From Galaxea fascicularis (Eukaryota > Cnidaria > Anthozoa > Scleractinia > Euphylliidae), in assembly GCA_948470475.1 (NCBI GenBank), contig OX419344.1:20004725-20068724 (forward strand): DNA of 64,000 bases, written 5' to 3'. The position numbers and the translations under genes are program-made. How positions within the stretch are numbered: position 1 is the first letter of the stretch; every line of letters begins with the position of its first letter. Below the pieces are notes generated by a model. That model saw only the letters and a list, made by a program, of their open reading frames with translations. It did not search any database and was not told where the DNA came from. This document shows positions 44,167-56,100 of this stretch, in pieces.

Positions 44167-45944
44167 GTAAATTAGTGCATTTAATAATAAGAACAGACTG
44201 CTTTAACCCTATGACTCCGGAAGCGCACATATGCGCTCGTGTGGAACCAATTCCTTTGTACCCCTTGTGGCGGCATCATTTTCAACGGTCCTAGACAACA
44301 TTGACAACCAACTTGAGTGGAGGATGAGATCATTCAAACCATACCCAAATGAGTGCCACTCAGTGAAACAGGCCTGAGAAAAATAACTTCACGATCCGGC
44401 TTCTCGCAAAAACCTTTGCCCCCCGAAATGAAAGCGAATAGCTTTTGACAGTTATTTGAAAACCGCTGTATACTATACTGAAGTTCTGAAGTGCACCTTG
44501 CACCAGATGTTTCAATGTGCATTAGAAAGGAGAAGGTACAGTTGAACTTCCAATCAAAATGTACTGCAGAGATGTTCCCTTTTTTGCGAGAGGTGGTCGC
44601 TTACGAGAGACCAGACGCGTTTGTCTAAACTCGTATAGAAACGTTTAGCTGGTTTGGCAAACTGATAGTGTGTCCTTTTGATCACCTATCGAGTGCGACA
44701 GAAGAATAAACTAAAATTGCACTCCTTTCTTTTAGAGGCGGTGAGTGTCGGGGGACGGTACGGTTGTGAGCCAGCATCAGCTCTGCAGGTGGTCGCGGTC
44801 GCCTACAACTGTTGAAAAGTGGTCACTTAAGGCAGACGGTCAAGTAAGAAATGTGGTTCCATTGTATTCACTAGTTAAAAGAGATGAAACACGAAACCTT
44901 TTGCTTCGGTTAATTTCTAGCACGTCGAAATGAGCCGAAGTCGTCATTTGTTATCAGGCATATGCCTTTTAAGCCTTTTTGAGTTATAATATAATGACAT
45001 TCAGTATAACGCAACCCAAAACTTACGCGCGCACGAGAGGTTTGTACATCTCTGGTATCACGATGCACGAGCGCCAGTTAACACTGAGTAAACTGAGGCA
45101 GACTGAAGCAGAAGTCGAAACGTCGTTTTATTCGATATTACACACTGCAGTCAGAATCAAACGAAAACGCTGAATTTAAGCTCATTTTAATGATCGAGCG
45201 ATACGGGCTGTTGAAAGTTACATGTAAAATCGATATCGTCCTCGCCCGTATTTCCTCCTCGTTTCAAATGCGATTGATTACCACATAGGTAATAACTGGA
45301 GAAAAAATGGTTTCAAATTGTGTGTCCACATACAAATAAACAATTATAAAGTTAAGTGTACAAATGTTTGTACACTTACAAAATGGTAGACAGAGAACAA
45401 AATGTTTTGAACTGGGAAACTGTTTCCGTGACAAGTCACTAAAGCCCTGTGTTGAAACCTCCTTCGTAGGTGCCAACGGTAGCCTGCAAAAAGGAAAATG
45501 ATAAACACATTAAGGCCCTATTTTGGTCACTTAGCTTTAGCATCTTCCACTTTGAGACCGGGATGGTATGAGATTCGGAATTCTATCGCCAGATTCTCTC
45601 TATTGTAAAGTCATTTACGTCCGTTTTTTGGTGGGAATTTTTCAGAATCCGCTTCTGAGCCTTCGTTAGTAAATATAAGACTGTTTTAAGTCTGGTAATT
45701 AAACGTAGCGCAGCCAAAATGTCTTGTTTGAAGTTTACAAAGTCGGTTCGGTTGATGATGCCACATTCAATCGCTTAACGTTAGTATTTCTGGAACGCCG
45801 CCGTTGCGTTCTTTTATGAGTTTGTAATGTTCTAAAAATGTAGATCAAAAAAAGTCACCTCGCTCCGCTTCAAATACGGTCGATAAATAAAATCAAACTG
45901 TCATGCAAGTATGTTTGTGTTATGAAAGTACAAACAAACAAAGA

Positions 45945-46324
45945 CTAGTACAAATATCGTACATTTTTTATCTCTTCGTAAACTCCCTTCCGTTTCTCGT
46001 CGTTTGCGTTTTCACATTCAGTAGAATCACTAGCATGCTTCAATTCTTGATACTGACGTTCCGTATTAACTTGATCTTGTGGAGCTGTCATTGAACGAAG
46101 TTCGAAATAGGTGTGTTCGGATTCTCTCCCAGTAGAACTGCTGATGGTCATGGCGACTTCTTGTTCTGGAGTGTTTTTGTGTTTCTCGTGATCTGTATCT
46201 TCGCTCTCTCTTTGTAAGTATCGCTGCTGTCTCCAAAGCAGACAATAAACGCCTATCATTGCGAAAGAAAGGAGAACGCCCAGAACGATTACCGCTGGGA
46301 GAAGAGGAAGGGAAGCTCTGGTTC
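45945..46324 (-). CDS. R4 last exon: transmembrane segment and tyrosine-motif tail
   Basis: Starts with [10 protein letters not shown], then [17 protein letters not shown] and WRQQR. The tail carries YFEL, YQEL and YEEI and ends KNVRYLY, as in R3. Confidence 0.82.
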
Positions 46325-47129
46325 CTGCAAAAAAGGAGAAGACCGCATCAAATAAATTACGATCAAAGTATAACGATGAATGACCTCAATGTGCACGTTG
46401 CAACCTTGAGAGGAAACAGATTGTGAATAACCCTTTGAGTTTATTGATTTAGAGAGCAGCATTTAAAATATTTTCTGAATTGACCCTTTAATATAACCAG
46501 CAAGAGTAGTGACCAATGTTCAATTTGCCCCCTAGTAACACTACTCAATAAAACTTGTGTTGTGGGAGGTGATCAAAGGTCTTCATTTTTTAACAAATTC
46601 TCCACATCATTACCATAGAAAATGCATGGAGAACAGTGTGGAGATTATTCATGTTGATATTAGGATTTAAGGGGTTAATGATTCCTTCATAAAGTGCCAC
46701 GCCAAAAGCAGCAACAAGAAGCAATATAAATAAAATAACATCATTTCGCGAATCTTCAGTTAAACAATGATGCAATTTTTATTTTTATTTTTAAAAACTT
46801 TATTTGCAGACGGAATATTGATTATAAAAAGCAGTGGAAAATAGTTCTGGTCACTGAGCCTAGTTTTGACTTAAGTGGTGACACCATAATGGTGAAACGG
46901 CAGACAAGACTGTTATGGTCTTCAACGTTAAATTTGGATGAAATTGAAGAATGTTTCTTTTTTTTCATTCTATATAATGGCAACATATTTCTCAGGGAGG
47001 ATCTTGTGTTTGATCAATCTGGGCTGTAAAACAAAAGAAACACAAGATTAACAATGCTAAAAGAAAAAAAAAAGAATGGCAGTGCTACTGGCGATGACGA
47101 TTTTGCCATCTGATAAAGCTAGGTAAATT

Positions 47130-47164
<35 letters not shown>

Positions 47165-50100
47165 TTATTATTTATGGTAACTCATTAATATTTATTAAAT
47201 GCATGGCTTAAAGGAACTAATAGTTGGCTGAATCTTAGTGCTCAAAGGCAAGCTGTTCCAGAGAACAGAGCCACGATATTCGTTTGCCTGCTTCAGCACT
47301 CGGTCTAGGAACGAAAAGGTTGTATTTCGAATTTCTTAGATTATGTGAGTGAACTCTGGATGTAGTTTTTAAAAGACTGTTTACACGAGTCAGAGCGAGA
47401 TTATGGAGAATCTTAAACAAAATGGTTGCTAGTTGCTTAGAACGCCTTCGCTCCAAGGAATCCCAAGCTAGGTCACTGAGTAAAGTGGACGATCTAATAT
47501 TTAAATCCGAGAAAGTGATTAAGCGTGCAGCCCTATTTTCTAGTTTTTGGAGTCTCTCAGATTGACACACCTATGCTGCCTCATACGGGGCTACAGTAAT
47601 CAAAGTAAGGTTGGATGAGAGCTTTATAAATCATAATAAGAGTCTCACGGAGAACCAAGTTTCTAACGCGTCTGATAGCCCCGAGGCCGGCGGATACTTT
47701 TTTAACAATGTTGTCAATGTAGGAGTCCTCAGATAAGTTCTCATGCAAATCAATACCAAGATAGTTGTAGGTTTTAGCTCTTTCTTAGCCATGTTCATCG
47801 ATTTTGGCATCAAACTGGTAGTTCAAGTTAGCCAATTTATTATGGCTACCAATATTTAATAGAATATAGTAGCCTCTAGAAGGGCAGTTTGAGTGGAATG
47901 TCCGGGTCTAAATCCAGACTGAGTGTCAGCTAAGGGGTCGTACATTATCAGATACTCATAGAACTGGTCGAAAACTACTTTTTTTCAATTGTTTAAAGAG
48001 TTTTAAAGACATTGTCATCTGGACTGTTAAGTGGAGAAAATATTGAAATCATTTAATCGAGGTTGCACTAGGCAATGTTAAAGGTAATGAGTTTCATTCT
48101 GATATGTTTCTTGGGGACAAAAAAAGAGGGTCTATATAACTGTTTTTATCGGATTGTATCATTGTAAGTGGTTGTGATTGTGACTAAAGTTTCCATTTAA
48201 ATATCCTGTCACAGAATGATTTATTGATGGCCATATATAATTATGTCTTGATACATAGTGATTTCAATGATACATTAATTAATTAACCTGCTTTTTCTGC
48301 TGCTGGTTCTTTTGATGCTGTTGTTGTCTGAGCGTCGGCAGGTAGTTCACCAAGTGAATCTGAAGGAAAAAGGTAAGAAAACTATTATCAGAGCTATATA
48401 GATACGTGAAAAAGGGTGACATCTAGTTGTTAAGCCGCCGTTACACGTTGAAACTTGTAGCTGAAACGTGTGTGCAACGGCGCTGGGAAATAAGTTTCAG
48501 CATGCGTTGCATAAGGTCTAAACTTGTTCGGGAATGTTGAAACTGCTCTGGAAATGTTGTTGTTGCGGTTTCTGATAGGCTTACGCAGAGTAGCGTAACA
48601 AGACCAAGCGAGACCAGTTTCACGAAATGGTGTTACACGGTGAAACTCTTGTTTTTATCATCACTGCGATCGTAGCGGCCGTTGCATAAGTAGAAAGCGG
48701 TTCTACTTTTGAATTCGTGAACGGAACGGAAGTTCGAAAAAGTTTCGGGAAACCGACCATGTTACACGGTGCAACACCTGCTAAAACGTGTTTCGCCAAA
48801 AGTTTCAGTTTCAGCCGAGCCAAAGTTGTATGCATGAAACGGTTACAAAATTGATAAAATTGATTGACAAAATAACATCGTTTCGCGAATCTTCAGTTAA
48901 ACAATGATGCAATTTTTATTTTTATTTTTAAAAACTTTATTTGCAGACGGAATATTGATTATAAAAAGCAGTGAAAAATAGTTCTGGTCACTGAGCCTAG
49001 TTTTGACTTAAGTGGTGACACCCAAATGGTGAAACGGCAGACAAGACTGTTATGGTCTTCAACGTTAAATTTGGATGAAATTGAAGATTGTTTCTTTTGT
49101 TCATTCTATATAATGGCAATATATTTCTCAGGGAGGATCTTGTATTTGATCAATCTGGGCTGTAAAACAAAAGAAACACAAGATTAACAATGCTAAAAGA
49201 AAAAAAAAGAATGGCAATACTACTGGCGATGACGATTTCGCCATCTGATAAAGCTAGGTAAATTGTCTAAAAAGTTTTAAAGACATTGTCATCTGGACCG
49301 TTAAGTGGAGAAAATATTGAAATCATTTAATCAAGGTTGCACTAGGCAATGTTAGGCACTTCAACATTAGGCCATATTCGTATTCTTGGTATTGAACTCG
49401 ATCTAGCATGAAGTGGGGGCTCTTGCGGGGGAATCTTTTCATATGTAAATGTATTCCCCCGCAAGAGCCTCCACTTCATGCTAGATCCAGTTCAATACCG
49501 AAAATACCAATATGGCCTATTGGGCACGCGGCGCGTTAATCTTTTCATCGCTTTAATTATCATAGGAATGTCCAAACGCAACAGTAAGTCAATGTGTTCC
49601 ATTCTGATACGGTCTGTGGGGAAACAGAATGTCTATAACTGTTCTTGTTAGATTGTAGGTTATTGTGATAACCAAGTAATCCTCTGTCACAGAATGATTT
49701 ATTGATGGCTGAATATAATTATGTTATGATAATCAGTGACGTGAATAATACATTTACTAATTAACCTGTTTTTGCTGCTTCTGTTGTTGTCTGAGGCTCG
49801 GAAGGTCTGGAAGGTAGCTCACCACGTGGGTCTGAAGGAAAAAGGAAAGACTATTTTCACCTCTCTCTTCGGAATCCATTGTCATCAGATGTATTCTAAT
49901 CGTATGTTGTGAGTATCTCGAAAAACTTAAACATGGCAAATGGAACGCTCTAGATCTGTGCTGTGGGGGCTTGAAGCTAAAACAGTATTAAAGCCGTGTT
50001 ACGTTTGTGTTTTCAATCAACAACCGGCCTCCAACTTCTCAATGAGCTTTATGGCGATCTTTGGACTTGAGTCTTGGGTACCGCTGACTTTGATCCAAAG

Positions 50101-53100
50101 TTAAATTCCCCGTACAAGCTTGATTTTTGTCAAGCCCCTTCTGGTTACTGTTAAATTAAGCCCATGCACAACTGCGATGATCTCTGAAATTTGGAGAGTG
50201 ATAAGGATTCCTTTAAACGTGTTGGGATAATCACATCGCCAATAACTAGTATTGCGAAATCGACCAGCGACTCCATCCCCTGTAATCCCTTACTTTTACC
50301 GGCGCTTGTGCGAAAAATCCGAGAATCATTTACGATATACCTTTACCTGTAATGCACACCACAGCGGCACTCCAAGGTTTCAGCATGTAGTGACAGTAGT
50401 CCCTCCACCCACTGTGGTAGCACTCTGTTATCGAAATCTCATTTCCAACGCATCTTACGTTACTGAACCATCTTGTTGCACTAACTGTAGATCTATCGAA
50501 ATCCGTAGCTGCAGTCAGAGCGCCTTTGAATCCAAGCTGACGGCAAGCAACTCTGGCGTTCTGTAAGTCCCATCGTAAACCACACACTGTTCCCCAGATT
50601 CCATTGTAAAACACTTCTACTCGGCCTTGAGAAGTCACATTACCCCAACTGGCTAGTCTAACTGATGGATAAACAAAAGAGGCTGGTTACGTAGTTATTT
50701 CAGTTAGAGTAACGATTTCTCTTGAATAATCTCAATATGAATAAGCATTGTCTTACTTCAAGTTTAAGGAGTCTAAGGTGGAGGAATTCTACTGTAAACG
50801 TTTCTTTGGTCCTGAACTTTCTTCGAAGTTGTCTATTTCAGCTAAGTGGACGGCAAAATAATAGAAGACGCTCATCGTTCAAAAGTGTTGTAATTGTCTC
50901 GATAACCCATCGTTATTACAGTACCTTTTGGAGTGCATATCACACCAGTGTTTCTTGTTTTTCTACAATTGTTGGATTCCAAAGGGTCATGAACGCAGGA
51001 AAAAAGGGACTTCTCGTTGCCAGTACATTGCGTGTTGTTAAGCCATGCCGGGGCATTTATTCCTGTAAGGTTTTCGCTTTTAAAAGCTGCTGATAGCGAT
51101 CCATCAAAGTCCATCATTCGGCAAGCCACATCAGCATCTTGTTTGACCCATTGTTCAGCACACACCCAGCCCCAGGTCTTGTTGTAGTAAACTTGTACCA
51201 GACCTTCTCTGGGAGATCGTCCTCCAACTAAACGAGCTGATGGAACAGAAATTAAAGAAGAATCGTGTCTTTCTTCCTAACTTTCCTGATCTTGGGAACG
51301 TTTTGTAGAACATAGCCAGAAATTCTATACAACATGGCTGCCTCCTAAGCTGCAAGCATGCGCAAAGGACACATATACGGATTAAATTTGGCGGCAGATC
51401 ATAAAGAGAATGAGGGGGAAATTATAAACTATTGCATATTATGTCCTTGTCGCCGAAAATGCAACTTTCCCCAACTTCAAAATCGATAAAGCATCGATCG
51501 AACAGCACTTCAATCGAAGGAAACGTCAGGATAAAATTATTCTAGGCAGTGCCTTTTTTGATCGAAGTAGAGTCATAAATGAACACAATATCCTCTTACT
51601 AACCTCTTAAAGTAGTGTTGACCTCCATGCCTTCCTTCGTCTGCAGAGAGAAAATAGTTTCTCCGATACGTTTCCCCAACATCCCATTCAAAAGATGTGA
51701 TGTTAAGCTACCAAAAGGAATATTTTTCTCCCCAAAAAACGTCCACTGAGGCAGTGCCTTTTTTGACCGAAAAGTAGGATTTTTTGAATGAGCCATACGC
51801 CAGGTTGGAGCCATTAGTGAAGCAAAAATGCTCTGAAAACCGGTTTGTTTTCGTTCCACTTTGGAAGCCATTTTGTTTTTAGCTCGTTTTTTTGGTCGGT
51901 TGTATTCCCTGTTACAATAGAAACGCCGCTGAACATAAGAACTGACCAAATTTCGAAAAAAAGAGGGAAGAAGCCTTCGAATCGCCCTCGAGGACCCCTC
52001 GAGTGCATCAAGAGAACGATAAAGAGAGTATTTACCTTTCCCCTTAACTTGCGCTGACTCAGAACCCTTTCCACTTGATAAAAAGGGCCTGTCTTCGTCG
52101 CTGGTCGAGTCTTGCGAAAAATCTGCAGTGCTGACATCGTTTAAAGCCTTGTAAAATCCCTTATTTACTCTTTTACTCGATCTGGCCGCCATTTTGAATC
52201 CGCGCCCGCGAGGCAAGCCGCTTACTGTCTAGGATTTCTGGTTATGCTTTACGTGAAAGTGACTCTACGATCTTTTAGTATAATTTGAAGTCTGTTCTCA
52301 ACCAAGTTTACAAACTGCCATTCTTGAGTTGTCTAGTATTAAGACTGTAAACGTCTTGTTAGAAAATGAAAGAAACTTTCATAATTAAGTGGAGTACGAT
52401 CGTCCGGGTGAGTGTAGTCCTGAGAAGGACTGTTTGTGGTGACATTGATTGACGTTTCGACAACCTGGGCGGAAGTCATCATCAGAGTCACGTGATTTGT
52501 GTAACGTCAGTAGATGGTATAAATACTCTGGTCGTTGATGTGATTGCTCAACGAAGTAGTGATGTTATTGGTTAAGCCAGTTAAGCCTAGTTTTCATTGG
52601 CTATGAAGACTGTACACGGCGATTGGTGTTTTCGATCCGCCTGTTGTTAGTAAAATGTCGGTCTGTTGTTTGTCTGTTGTAGACAGTGATTGGTGCGTTT
52701 CGTCTTTTGTTAGGCTAATGTCTGCACGTGTATTGTTGTCGGTCAGTCTGTTGTTTGTCCGTTGTTTATGTCGTTGACAAGTCGTTTGTAACGTGCGGGA
52801 AGTTGTTGGCAACGGTTTAGTGGTGTCTCCAGTACTATCCGTTGATAGTAATTAGTATTGTATGTAACGCATTCAGCAGAGTCCCAGTCGATTCTGTGAT
52901 TTGTCTGTAAATGGTGTTCAGCAATGTTATTGTTGAGGTTACCATTTCTCGTCGCTCGTTTGTGTTCAGTCAGTCTTACGTTCAAGTTTCTGCCGGTCTC
53001 ACCGATATAGGTGGCCTGGCAGTCGTAGCATTTGATCATGTAAACTGCTCCTTGTCTGTCTTTTGGTTCGTCTTTGTCCTTAACGTTCGTCAGTAGCAGT

Positions 53101-56100
53101 AGTTGCCGTAAAGTGGTAATGAGTTTGTGAGCAACACGGATGTAGTAGGGCTGTAGGATGCGTGTAATGGCTTCAGATGTGCCTTTGATGTAAGGTATCG
53201 TAGGTGTAGTGACAGGTGTCGTGTTGGTGTTCGTAACGTTAGGTTCTGCACGGTAGGTGTTACGTCTAACGAAGTCGCGGTTTTAGTTGTCCAGCTATCT
53301 TGTTTGGATTCCACGCCAAACACGGGATAATACAAATAAACTTAATGCCCCCGTGAATCCAACCTCACGGCAAAGAACGTTTGAGTCTTTGAAATCCCAA
53401 TCACCAGCACACACTGTTCCCCAGATTCCATTGTGAAACACTTCCACTAAGCCCTTTTATTCTATACTATCCCTCGTAGACCACCTGACTCAAATAACAC
53501 AAGCCGATGTCATCTAAGCGGCATTCTTTCCGTGAATCTGAATTTTTTCAATGAACTCAAAAATATCATTCATTCACACTGAAATACTCTAAGGCCATGT
53601 CCACACTGATGCGTTTTTGTTTGAAAACGCATTAATATATATGCGTTTTGGCCTCCCGTCCACACTGATACGCTCGAAAACGCTGAGTGTTTTCATCGAA
53701 AACGGATCCTTTTGAAAACGCTGTTGAAAGTGAATCGTATTGAAAACGCTACGGCATCCGTATCAGTGTGGACGCAGATCAATCGATGCGTTTTTACACC
53801 TATCGAAAACGCATTCAAACAAAAACCCATCAGTGTGGACATGGCCTAAAAATCGTGGTTTATCAATTTCCTTACAAATGGTTTTCCAGTGACCGCTGCC
53901 TTGGTGCCAAGGATCTTTGAAAAAAACGCTCCAACGAAAAGTACAGAAACTCATCACATTTTCTTAAGAGACAAGCTAAAGAGAATATTGGGAAATGAAG
54001 TAAATTTAACAGCGCAACGCATCAGTGCTAGATTTAATAGCCCGATAAATCACTACGAAAATCAATTATAACTGGATAAACTATCGCTTATAAGCTGCAG
54101 ATGATGCATCAAAGCTCATTGCTATTTCGGAAATCGTAAGTTCGTAATTTTCGTGGGAAAACGAGAACGTGTTAAAATGATCTTTTGTAAACAGTAAAAC
54201 CTACGTAGTGCATGTTATTACATGACCATACAAGTCAGGGGTTATAGCTATATATATATTTTTTTTACCTTTTGATTTGCATACGACACCAGCTATTCTT
54301 TTTCCTTCACAACCATCGCATCCCAAACCATCATGAACGCAGGCAAAAAGAGAGCTTTCGTTGCCAGTGCATTGCAGGTTATTAAGCCAAACGGTGGCAT
54401 TTATCCTTGTGCGTTTTTCATAATCAAACTCTACTGATAGCGATCCATCAAAGTCCATCATTCGGCAAGCCACATCAGCATCTTGTTTGTCCCACTGATC
54501 ATCACACACCCAGGCCAAGGTCTTGTTGTAGTAAACTTGTACCAGCCCTTCTCTGGGAGATTTACCTGCTAGGAAACGAATTGCTCCTGGAAAGGACAGA
54601 AACAAGTCTGATTTAATTTTTTGCTTTGGAAACGCTCTTTAAGGTCGCAGGGGACAGGGTACACATCAGTATGCATTTATGTGAAGAATATGAACGAAGT
54701 GCGACGACTAGTAGACAACACGCGAGAGATTTTTAAAAAAATGCCGTCAAAATATTCGGTTCCTGCCTCGATGTTTGCACGGACTGATTCGTGAAGCTGA
54801 CCTACGAACCGGAAAATGCCGTTCTATTCGCCACATGAACTTTCAGTGTTTCAAACTGGATTTTTTGCTCGAATGGAAAGCACCCAAACTGACTTGCTTT
54901 TCAGTCTCTATTTTTAACACTGACAAAAATTTTAAGAATATTTTCTAGAAGTACCTGGGGTGCATGTAACGCCAGCATCTTCATCGTGACCACAATTGTG
55001 CCTTCCCCATCCACTGTGGAGACACTCTGTCAGGGAGTTCTCATGCCCGGCACAGTGTATGTCATCCATCCATATTTTTCCTTGTCCTCTACCAAACGCC
55101 GCAGACCGGTTTGCTGCCAGAGCTCCTCCAAATCCAAGCTGACGGCAAACTACTCTGGCATCTATTAAGTCCCAGGCGTCATCACATACTGTTCCCCAGG
55201 TTCCATTGTAAAACACTTCCACTCGCCCCTCGTAGTATGTGTTTCCAGCCATCATTCGAAGATCTATGAGATCATAATTAAGGAGTATTACGTTTTATAT
55301 TTATAGCAGTTTTTTTTATGCGTAAACGATTTTTTTTACAAAATAATAAAAGTTGTCAGTGATGCCATGACTAAAAGATGAATAAATCAGGAATAATTTT
55401 AAGTAATACGAAACTGAAGATAAATTTTTACTAGAAATCTACTAATAAGTTTGGATTTATGTAATATTCAGGATATTGTACACACCAATTAATTATCTAC
55501 AAAGTAACAAAAAAGTTATATTTTTGTGTTTCAAGGTTTGATCCGAGTGCCTCCCTTTCAGCGCCAGAGTCATCTCATCTTTTTCAAGAGATTACCTACC
55601 ACCATTTCGTAACGCTGTATTCGTCGCAATTAGACCTGAAAATTAAACAGATCTATTAACTTTTTTTAAGTTGTAATGGTGCTCGACAGTGGAACAACTA
55701 GCCTCTAGAGAAGGAAAGTTGTTTTCACAGTCAAAGTGAAGTACTTTGGTCCTCGGTATCGTAGCTTTCGATGGAATGGTCTCACTCTAGTGTTTTTTCC
55801 GCGAAGTAAAATGAAACCGCGTTGTTGAGAAAAGGAGTAATAGATAAATAGCTAATCATCTTTATTGTTTAGATGCGCAAGTATCTAGTGGATATAATCA
55901 AATATGCAAGCAACACAACCACAGTAAGAAACACCCAGTCACATTCATTTGAATGCTCTCATTTCAGGATTTCTCCCACAACTTACGAAATTAATTTGCA
56001 AGACTTCCAACAACATTTTACGATAAACAGTTTAACAGATACCAAGTGTGACAAACATTTCAGTCTTGGTGTATCTCTAAACCCCTTAAATAATTTAGTA

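Larger units (their letters stand above)
41222..45900. repeat. Tandem segmental duplication, copy 2
   Basis: Partner of 35293-39980. It contains ~190 bases at 43565-43750 missing from copy 1; part of that stretch also occurs near 17490, so copy 1 probably lost it. Confidence 0.8.
46752..49360. repeat. Intragenic tandem duplication of the R4 stalk region
   Basis: 46752-47127 plus 47986-48100 match 48890-49264 plus 49265-49360. Each copy is followed by a stalk exon (48288-48359 and 49766-49831), so the second stalk arose by this duplication. A similar block occurs in R5 at 59740-60000. Confidence 0.75.
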
